DNA of 21,143 nucleotides from Methylomarinum sp. (lineage in GTDB: Bacteria > Pseudomonadota > Gammaproteobacteria > Methylococcales > Methylomonadaceae), in assembly GCA_013139755.1 (NCBI GenBank), contig WTAG01000567.1, positions 1-21,143 of the forward strand. The letters run 5' to 3'. Positions 15,608-21,143 of the stretch are shown here, in pieces. The stretch's first letter is position 1, and every line of letters starts with the position of its first letter. Made by a program: the position numbers and the translations under genes. A model generated the notes under the pieces. That model was not told where the DNA came from. It did no database searches and saw only the letters and a program-made list of their open reading frames with translations.

Positions 15608-16542
15608 TGGAGTATTTTGCAGGTATTGATATAGGTTCAACAGCCGTAAAAGTTGCTGTCATTGATGCGGACAGACAGATTTTAGGTAGTAAAGTAGCAA
15701 AAACGGGAGCTTTAGTTTATAAGAATGCACAAACCGCCTTTCTGTCTTTACTCGCCGAAATAGGATTAAAAAGAAAAGATATTACTTATTTAACCACCAC
15801 AGGCTATGGACGAAAATTATTTGAAGATGCCGATGAAACGATTAGTGAAATCACCGCTAATGCTATTGGAGCCAAGCAGGTGGGGAAACCGTTTGGAACC
15901 ATTAGAACCATTATTAATATAGGTGGGCAGGACTCCAAAGCGATTAGTCTGGATGAAGATGGCAATGTCTCTAATTTTGCTATGAATGATCGTTGCGCAG
16001 CAGGTACGGGGCGGTTTTTAGATATGGCTGCGCGTAACCTGGAAATTGAAACCACTGATTTAGGTGAGTTTCATTATAATGCCCAAGGCACGCCAGCAGC
16101 GGTTAATGCAACTTGTGCGGTGTTTGCCGAGTCTGAGATTATAGGCTTATTGGGTAAAGGCCATGAGCGAGAAGAAATTGTTAAAGGGATTCATTTTTCA
16201 ATCGCCAAACGCACCATTCGATTAGTTAAGCGCGTTGGGGTGCAAGAATTACTCTATTTCGACGGTGGTCCAGCACTTAATAAAGGCTTGGTGGCTTCAT
16301 TAGAAGATGAATTGGGTAAACGATTGGTTATCCCTGAATTTCCACAAGTAACAACAGCTTATGGGGCAGCCATTATTGGTCAGGAATCTTATCAATATGA
16401 AAAAGAAGAACAGGAACAGCTCTCCTCAGAAACAGAAAATCAAAGTTTAGAGCTGGCTGAGCAATATAAATCAACACTGGATCCTAAGTTTTCTAAAACA
16501 ACTGGCGGTGCTTGTGGCACCAGTAGTTGCAGCAGTTGCTAA
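15607..16542 (+). CDS. ASKHA ATPase activator (HgdC/BadF-type) of the reductase, 311 aa
   Basis: Homodimeric [4Fe-4S] ATPase that injects one electron at a time into the partner upon ATP hydrolysis. ATP-binding motifs are GIDIGSTAVK (6-15), NIGGQDSKAI (104-113), and FDGGPALNKG (218-227). The bridging cluster ligands are Cys130 (NDRCAAGTGRF) and Cys170 (NATCAVFAESE), as in HgdC. The body ends near residue 262; a charged linker and a Cys-rich tail GGACGTSSCSSC (300-311; Cys303, 308, 311) follow, which the basic family fold does not need. The TAATG overlap at 15605-15609 couples it to the reductase gene, and another TAATG at 16540-16544 couples it to the next gene. Low potential electrons must come from a ferredoxin or flavodoxin; the NapH-like protein is the local candidate. 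Confidence 0.9.
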   Translation: MEYFAGIDIGSTAVKVAVIDADRQILGSKVAKTGALVYKNAQTAFLSLLAEIGLKRKDITYLTTTGYGRKLFEDADETISEITANAIGAKQVGKPFGTIRTIINIGGQDSKAISLDEDGNVSNFAMNDRCAAGTGRFLDMAARNLEIETTDLGEFHYNAQGTPAAVNATCAVFAESEIIGLLGKGHEREEIVKGIHFSIAKRTIRLVKRVGVQELLYFDGGPALNKGLVASLEDELGKRLVIPEFPQVTTAYGAAIIGQESYQYEKEEQEQLSSETENQSLELAEQYKSTLDPKFSKTTGGACGTSSCSSC

Positions 16543-17198
16543 TGGAAAATTATCTGCTAAATTTACCCACCGTTTTTTTCATCGGTTTAGTCTTTGGTAT
16601 CGGTCCTTGTACTATCACCTGTTTACCTTATTTAGGTCCGGTATTTTTATCCAAAGAAGGAGGGATAAAAGATTCCTGGAAAATTATTTTACCTTTTTCC
16701 ATGGGGCGTATGAGTAGCTATACCGCGCTGGGTGCTTTGTCAGGTTATGCTGGTGAGTCAATAGAAAAGGTGATTCACACACCTATGGTGGCATGGGTAT
16801 TAGGCGGAGCAACCGTCGCAGTGGGTCTGCTTATATTTTGGCGATCATACCGGAATAAGCCGGGCTGTGGTTCTCATGGTAATCGACACAAACTACAGGA
16901 CAATCCTTTTTTACCCGGCGGTCTGTTTTTTATGGGTGTGGGTATGGCTGCAACGCCTTGTGCGCCACTGGCTACCATTATGTTAACAGCTGCCGCAACG
17001 GCCAGTACTTTTTCAGGTTTTTTACTGGGTTTTAGTTTTGGTGTCGGGGCGGTACTGGTTCCCGCTTTAGTGTTTGGAATAGGGATGGCTTATTTCGGGC
17101 AACGGATTAGAGAAATCATGCAGGTCTGGCGATCTGTATTAGAGCGAGCCAGCGCCTGTTTATTAATTATATTAGGGGTTGGAACTATGACGGGATAG
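16542..17198 (+). CDS. CcdA/DsbD-like or SafE-type integral membrane protein, 218 aa
   Basis: Six or so membrane helices with internal symmetry: GIGPCTITCLPYLGPVF (19-35) in the first half and VGMAATPCAPLATIM (133-147) in the second half, each with the Pro-Cys turn seen in CcdA/DsbD transmembrane domains and in SafE-like proteins. Cys23, Cys27 and Cys140 could form the thiol pair that carries reducing equivalents across the membrane. A cytoplasmic or periplasmic loop holds GCGSHGNRH (108-116), a possible metal site. The ATG at 16542 overlapping the activator stop (TAATG) is chosen over a TTG five codons upstream. Last gene of the coupled operon. A role in thiol/electron export or in sulfur handling for the double-cubane system is an inference; general 'sulfite exporter' labels for such proteins should not be read as function. 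Confidence 0.8.
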   Translation: MENYLLNLPTVFFIGLVFGIGPCTITCLPYLGPVFLSKEGGIKDSWKIILPFSMGRMSSYTALGALSGYAGESIEKVIHTPMVAWVLGGATVAVGLLIFWRSYRNKPGCGSHGNRHKLQDNPFLPGGLFFMGVGMAATPCAPLATIMLTAAATASTFSGFLLGFSFGVGAVLVPALVFGIGMAYFGQRIREIMQVWRSVLERASACLLIILGVGTMTG

Positions 17199-17228
17199 TT
17201 GATAACTATGTTATATAACTGTTTTGTA

Positions 17229-17244
17229 TGTGTTAAATGACACA
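17229..17244. promoter_or_regulatory. Short palindrome TGTGT-N6-ACACA
   Basis: Five-base arms around TAAATG resemble the spacing of CRP/FNR-like sites (TGTGA-N6-TCACA) but differ at one position in each arm. It lies 145 bases before the TonB receptor. Weak evidence; could be chance. Confidence 0.25.
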
Positions 17245-17257
17245 CTTTTTTAAGGGA

Positions 17258-17282
17258 ATTGTTTTTTACTCCAAAAAACAAT
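17258..17282 (+). terminator. AT-rich hairpin after the reductase operon
   Basis: ATTGTTTTTT (17258-17267) and AAAAAACAAT (17273-17282) pair perfectly over 10 bp around ACTCC. It lies 60 bases past the last gene of the operon. The stem has almost no GC and no T-run follows, so it is a poor intrinsic terminator; it may be an end-processing structure. Confidence 0.35.
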
Positions 17283-17341
17283 CATATTAATCCTTGTATC
17301 CATGATTAGCCCTAGCTTTATCTATTGTTGGTATGACCTTT

Positions 17342-17373
17342 GCATTATGTCGGTAATAAATGACATAGTATGC
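17342..17373. promoter_or_regulatory. Inverted repeat TATGTC-N10-GACATA before the TonB receptor
   Basis: TATGTC (17346-17351) and GACATA (17362-17367) are perfect arms. The dyad extends outward as GCAT...ATGC with a two-base offset. Its right edge is 14 bases from the ATG at 17388, so a bound repressor would block RNA polymerase or early elongation. It does not match a Fur box (GATAATGATAATCATTATC) by eye. Confidence 0.35.
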
Positions 17374-17387
17374 TCAATAGGTAAAGA

Positions 17388-19442
17388 ATGAAAAAAAAAC
17401 TAAGTATTGTTATCCCTCTATTAACACTTCCATTTTCAAGTGCTGTCTTTGCTGAAGAACCCGTAAATACGGTTTCAGATGAAGAAAGTGTTGGCTCTGT
17501 ATTAACATTAGATAGTATGGCGGTTACAGCAACTGTCGGAGACGCAAAATTAGGAGGCATTGATATAAAGTCTCTGCCTATTGCTTCTACAATTGTGAGT
17601 CAAGAAGAAATTAAACGTTTAAAATATGTGAGTCCAGATGAGTTACTGGATAGAATTCCTGGGGAATCTACATCTAGGAATCTTCGTATACCCGCTGGTG
17701 GTAAATCATACACTATTCCTCTTATCGATGGTGCGGCCTTAGGAAGTCCTTTAAGTGGGTCAACTCAAGCGTTTGGTGACACGGTAAATTCACAAGATAT
17801 TGAACGAATAGAAATTTTCAAAGGACCTGTTTCTGCTTTGTACCCCAACAACGCTTTTGGTGGCGTGATAAACGTCGTTAGTAAAGGGTCTACACAATTA
17901 CCAGAACAGAATACACGATTATGGGCGGAAGCAGGTAATTACGATCGGTATCGTGGTGGTGTGAGCACTCAAGGTAATATAAATGACATAGGCTATATGT
18001 TTGATTTTAGCAGCTGGAATTTGAGTGCTTATCGCGACCAAGCCTTGATTGATGGAATTGAACATGAGGTGGGGGAAGAAAGGCAACAAGCCAGTGGTAA
18101 ATTTATTTTTCACCCAGATGATGTTTCTTCATTAGTTATTCGTGGCTCATATTTAAACATCCATTCAACAAGCCCTGGAGAACTTGATCAATCAGAATTT
18201 GATGCGGATGATGCTCAAATGGGGGCAGAAAGTGGTTTTTTTACCAATGAAGAAAGCTATTTAACTTCGGCAATTTATAAAAGAGATATTACCGAATCGG
18301 ATCATTTAGAGGCCAATTTTACTTTTAAATATCATGATGAAGACGGTGATTCTAGGTTTGGAGGTGTTAGTGCCGATATTAATACTGACTATAATGGAAA
18401 GGTCAGCTTAAAACATGATTTTGATTTTTGGGATGCTAATTTCATCATTGGTACTGATATATATATGGGGTTTAATGATGACTTTAATCCTGATGATAAT
18501 GATTTTGATTATGCAACAACTGATATTTATGCTGGTTTTGCTCAAATACAATTTTCACCTATAGAAAACCTGCAAATTACTGCAGGTGTACGACATGAAA
18601 GTATTGATTTGGAGCATCGTAACTCTACAGATCGTGTTCAGAATAGTAAATCATTTTCAGCTACCTTACCTAAAGTAGGTATTAGTTATGACTTCTTGGA
18701 TACTCAGCGTATTTGGTTTGCTTATGGCGAAGGATTTTTAGTTCCGACTACAGGTTCATTGTGGACAACCAGTAGAGGAGCAAATCCCAACCTAAACCCT
18801 GAAGAAGCAGAGCATTTTGAAGTTGGCTTGCGAGGTGTGTTGCCAGTATTTGGAGCAGACTTAACTTATGATACTTCGTATTATTATCAGGATATTAAGC
18901 AATATGTGGTGTCTACGCTTATAGATGGTCGCAGGGCTACACAGGAAAATGCAGGGAAAGTAAATTTTCAAGGGGTAGAAACCGTTATAGAGTACCAGCC
19001 TTTTGATTATATCAGGTTTGGAGTGACTCATACTTTTGCCAGCAATACTTTTAAAGAGTATGTCGATAGTAAAGGTAATGATTTAAGTGGGGAGGAGTTG
19101 AGAGGTTCTCCTGAGCACCATATTAATGGCCGAGTTGCTGTTATGCCTATGGAAGGATTGGCAATTGAAGTAGGCGTTGATTCTACAACATCGTATTCCA
19201 CAGTAGAAAACTCGTCATTTGATCCAAAGGGGCGCTTTGAACGAGATGAGCGAATTAATTTACGGTTAACTTATGATAAAGGTCCTTATGAACTTTGGTT
19301 TCATGCCTTAAATATTGGCGATGTTAAAGAAGACAGAGTCAGTTATAGCACTCCTCGGAGAGGAGACCCTCGGAGTGGAGAGCGATCAATCAGAACAGTA
19401 GATGGTCTGCAATTATACGGTGGTATTGCTTATAATTTCTAA
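17388..19442 (+). CDS. TonB-dependent outer-membrane receptor, 684 aa
   Basis: Energised uptake channel. A Sec signal peptide (1-22, ending VFA) is followed by a likely TonB box near LDSMAVTAT (41-49). The plug domain covers about 50-165: LPIASTIVSQEEIKRL, SPDELLDRIPG, VNSQDIERIEIFKGPVSALY, and FGGVINVVSKGS. A 22-strand barrel follows, with many Asp-rich outer loops (DDDFNPDDNDFD near 363-374), and ends in the C-terminal aromatic signature YGGIAYNF. The length is normal. The plug lacks an N-terminal signalling extension, so no sigma/anti-sigma partner is expected. A strong terminator follows. Acidic loops fit a cationic or metal-chelate ligand, but the ligand is unknown. The PepSY protein next door suggests a metal complex reduced in the periplasm. 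Confidence 0.92.
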   Translation: MKKKLSIVIPLLTLPFSSAVFAEEPVNTVSDEESVGSVLTLDSMAVTATVGDAKLGGIDIKSLPIASTIVSQEEIKRLKYVSPDELLDRIPGESTSRNLRIPAGGKSYTIPLIDGAALGSPLSGSTQAFGDTVNSQDIERIEIFKGPVSALYPNNAFGGVINVVSKGSTQLPEQNTRLWAEAGNYDRYRGGVSTQGNINDIGYMFDFSSWNLSAYRDQALIDGIEHEVGEERQQASGKFIFHPDDVSSLVIRGSYLNIHSTSPGELDQSEFDADDAQMGAESGFFTNEESYLTSAIYKRDITESDHLEANFTFKYHDEDGDSRFGGVSADINTDYNGKVSLKHDFDFWDANFIIGTDIYMGFNDDFNPDDNDFDYATTDIYAGFAQIQFSPIENLQITAGVRHESIDLEHRNSTDRVQNSKSFSATLPKVGISYDFLDTQRIWFAYGEGFLVPTTGSLWTTSRGANPNLNPEEAEHFEVGLRGVLPVFGADLTYDTSYYYQDIKQYVVSTLIDGRRATQENAGKVNFQGVETVIEYQPFDYIRFGVTHTFASNTFKEYVDSKGNDLSGEELRGSPEHHINGRVAVMPMEGLAIEVGVDSTTSYSTVENSSFDPKGRFERDERINLRLTYDKGPYELWFHALNIGDVKEDRVSYSTPRRGDPRSGERSIRTVDGLQLYGGIAYNF

Positions 19443-19466
19443 CTAGCTCTTTATCTATTTACAATA

Positions 19467-19507
19467 ACAAGACAGGGTTACCGTTTAGGTAGCCCTGTCT
19501 TGTTTTT
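19467..19507 (+). terminator. Strong rho-independent terminator after the TonB receptor
   Basis: The arms ACAAGACAGGGTTACC (19467-19482) and GGTAGCCCTGTCTTGT (19488-19503) pair over 16 bp with one mismatch-type G:T, loop GTTTA, then a T-run to 19507. It begins 25 bases after the stop codon. The PepSY gene starts only 38 bases later, so it must rely on readthrough or on its own promoter inside this short gap. Confidence 0.92.
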
Positions 19508-19544
19508 AGCGATGTAAAATCCTTATTTTTAGAAGGTGATTATC

Positions 19545-20924
19545 ATGACAAACTCATCAACTTCAAGTGCTGTAATCTCAAAACGTGCAGCCAGCCGTAA
19601 ACTTTATCAATTAATAATCCGCTGGCATTTTTTCTGTGGCTTATTCTTTATCCCTTTAATTTTGGTAATCAGTATTAGTGGTTGTATTTATCTATTTGAA
19701 GATGAGTACGAAGAATATATGTATCAAGATTTATTATTTGTAAATCCGGCTGAGACAGTGTTGCCAGCCTCCATCTTGATGGCTAAAGCAAAATCAGCTG
19801 TATCAGGAGGCTTAAGAGCCAGCCAGTTTAAAAGTTTTGAAGAAAAAGACCGTAGTATAGAAATTATTTTTAAAGCCAAGCCAATGAAACATGCCAAGAC
19901 CAGCATGGAATGGGCGGGGGATGGTCCAGAAAAAGTGCCTATGGTAATGAATGAAGAAAGAACCAGTGTTTTTCTTAATCCCTACACCGGCGCAATATTA
20001 GGCAGCATTAAAAGTAGTGATCGCTTAATGGGTTTTATGAAAGATCTGCATGGTAATTTATTAACCGGGAAAGTGGGAACCAAGTTGGTTGAATTAACTT
20101 CCTGCTGGGTGGGGATGTTGATGACCACAGGCTTGATTATGTGGTGGCCCAGAGGGAAGACAGGGGTGATGGGAACCTTAATACCTCGGTTAAATAAAAA
20201 CAAACGATTGTTTTGGCGCGATTTACATGCAGTCCCCGCTTTTTACTTTTCATTTTTTATTATTTTTTTGATTATCAGTGGCTTGCCGTGGACTGATGTA
20301 TGGGGCGAAGCTTTTCACACTATTCAACGTGATTTCAAAATGTCTGCCCCTGCTGGGTTTCATTCCAGAGAATTAAAATCTAAATATTTTATGGGAGCTG
20401 AACAAATCTCAATTGATACGGTGATATCTGAGGCTAAAAGCCGCGGTTATCAAGGCGAGTTGAATGTCAAAATCCCTAAAAGCATGCGGGATACTTATGC
20501 CATTCAGCGCAACTCTGATGATCCGGCAGAAAGGCCTTCTATGCATTTTGATCAGTACACTGGAAAAGTTTTAGCGGCGAGTGACTGGGATAAAGTACCG
20601 TTGTTAGCCAAATCGGTCAGCTATGGCATTAAACTACATAGAGGGGAATATTTTGGGGTGTGGAATTTGGTGCTGGTTTTAGTGACCACCTTAGTGCTTA
20701 TTTTTATGGCAATATCAGGCATTGTTTTATGGTTACAAAGAAGACCTAAAGGTAAATTAGGTGCACCTAAATATCCCAGAGATTATAAGCAACCTCGTTG
20801 GCTTATTGGGACTACCATAGGATTTTCTCTGTTTATGCCATTACTGGGTGCGTCTTTAGTTATATTTGTTTTAGGCGACTGGGTTTATACAAAGAGTATT
20901 AGTTTTAAGTTAAAAACCAGTTAG
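19545..20924 (+). CDS. PepSY-domain membrane protein (PiuB/iron-uptake reductase-like), 459 aa
   Basis: Inner-membrane protein of the PepSY-associated TM family, which is linked to siderophore or other metal-complex reduction and usually pairs with a TonB receptor. Four membrane segments carry conserved His: RWHFFCGLFFIPLILVISIS (26-45, His28), MKDLHGNLL (165-173, His169), RDLHAVPAFYFSFFIIFLII (225-244, His228) and KLHRGEYFGVWNLVLVLV (363-380, His365); these are candidate haem ligands. The periplasmic part has PepSY-like strands (FLNPYTGAILGSI, 143-155; HFDQYTGKVLAASDW, 334-348). A final helix pair spans about 420-447. The ATG at 19545 is preferred to the upstream GTG because AGAAGG lies 8 bases before it. 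The neighbour upstream is the TonB receptor. Function as a metal-complex reductase is from family context. Confidence 0.88.
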   Translation: MTNSSTSSAVISKRAASRKLYQLIIRWHFFCGLFFIPLILVISISGCIYLFEDEYEEYMYQDLLFVNPAETVLPASILMAKAKSAVSGGLRASQFKSFEEKDRSIEIIFKAKPMKHAKTSMEWAGDGPEKVPMVMNEERTSVFLNPYTGAILGSIKSSDRLMGFMKDLHGNLLTGKVGTKLVELTSCWVGMLMTTGLIMWWPRGKTGVMGTLIPRLNKNKRLFWRDLHAVPAFYFSFFIIFLIISGLPWTDVWGEAFHTIQRDFKMSAPAGFHSRELKSKYFMGAEQISIDTVISEAKSRGYQGELNVKIPKSMRDTYAIQRNSDDPAERPSMHFDQYTGKVLAASDWDKVPLLAKSVSYGIKLHRGEYFGVWNLVLVLVTTLVLIFMAISGIVLWLQRRPKGKLGAPKYPRDYKQPRWLIGTTIGFSLFMPLLGASLVIFVLGDWVYTKSISFKLKTS

Positions 20925-20935
20925 CGTGTAAAAAA

Positions 20936-20967
20936 GGAAGAGAGGCTTTAGAAGCTGTGAAAGTATT
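20936..20967. repeat. Solo copy of the 32-bp MITE end
   Basis: It matches the left terminal repeat of the element at 5721-5752 at 30 of 32 positions (GGAAGAGAGGCTTTAGAAGC...). It begins 11 bases after the PepSY gene stop codon, and no second terminal repeat is found in the remaining sequence. It is a fragment or an end-only copy beside a REP palindrome. Confidence 0.8.
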
Positions 20968-20971
20968 CAAT

Positions 20972-21001
20972 GTAGGCTGGGTTGAGGTACGAAACCCAGC
21001 A
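20972..21001. repeat. REP palindrome GCTGGGTT-GAGGTACG-AAACCCAGC
   Basis: CTGGGTT pairs with AACCCAG around a loop with GAGGTACGA, which resembles the GAGGAACGAAG core of the REP copies at 744-775 and 5937-5975. It follows the MITE end by 4 bases and may form the 3' hairpin of the PepSY transcript. Confidence 0.7.
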
Positions 21002-21143
21002 ATAATATTCTGTAAGTAACGCTAAATGTCAACCAACCTGTCGCTTTTTGTTACCTTATGTGTGTTTTTCAAATGTATTGTTTTTTATCGAACCATTTTT
21101 TATCGTCATTGGGTTGAGATAAACTTCTTCTATAGGTGTTAGG
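21002..21143. other. Unassigned AT-rich end of window
   Basis: No gene with a start is visible. Two minus-strand frames are open from the window edge for about 24-28 codons, so the end of a leftward gene cannot be excluded, but nothing recognisable is encoded. No terminator-like hairpin was seen. Confidence 0.3.

Noticed and set aside
14324..16542. Reading the pair as an amino-acid fermentation 2-hydroxyacyl-CoA dehydratase or a benzoyl-CoA reductase
   Set aside because: There is no second D subunit, CoA transferase, CoA ligase or acyl-CoA dehydrogenase nearby.
17199..17387. Fur box upstream of the TonB receptor
   Set aside because: No sequence close to GATAATGATAATCATTATC was found; only the unrelated dyads reported above.
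21060..21143. Possible C-terminus of a leftward gene at the window end
   Set aside because: Two different frames are equally open for 24-28 codons in AT-rich DNA and neither resembles a known protein.

Overview
The window looks like chromosomal sequence of an AT-rich gammaproteobacterium. This rests on the gene families present (RND efflux parts, a NodT-type lipoprotein channel, TonB-dependent receptor, PepSY membrane reductase, Tat-exported superoxide dismutase) and on dense REP/RAYT palindromes. A methanotroph-like or sulfur-oxidiser-like lineage is only a guess; no marker gene fixes the taxon.

Left part (1-2588): the 3' end of a CBS-domain gene, a 7-bp microsatellite of about 16.6 copies, a small conserved hypothetical gene, a Tat-exported Fe/Mn superoxide dismutase, then a REP-associated tyrosine transposase (RAYT) bounded by two identical 31-bp inverted palindromes. 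Beside it lies an internally deleted, non-coding derivative of the same element. RAYT-type palindromes abut or overlap the 3' ends of several genes.

Middle part (2589-11794, minus strand): a tripartite RND efflux operon transcribed as permease A, outer-membrane lipoprotein channel, periplasmic adaptor, permease B. The first three genes are tightly packed (2-nt gap, then an ATGA overlap). Permease B is separated from the adaptor by 304 bp holding a 201-bp MITE-like nested palindrome and a REP hairpin. Two permeases with one adaptor suggest a heteromeric pump.

Right part (12366-20924, plus strand, divergent from the pump): a translationally coupled five-gene operon encoding a DUF4198-like exported and membrane-anchored protein, a NapH-like membrane ferredoxin, a 2-hydroxyacyl-CoA dehydratase D/double-cubane-cluster-type protein, its ASKHA ATPase activator, and a CcdA/DsbD-like or SafE-like membrane protein. 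A TonB-dependent receptor with a strong terminator and a PepSY-domain membrane protein follow. The natural reading is an ATP-driven low-potential reductase: electrons pass from the membrane ferredoxin to the activator, and ATP hydrolysis drives them onto a double-cubane cluster. It sits beside an uptake route (TonB receptor, PepSY reductase) and an export route (RND pump). The substrate cannot be read from sequence. This low-potential reductase plus envelope-transport locus is the most interesting system in the window.

No rRNA, tRNA, CRISPR array or replication origin was seen.
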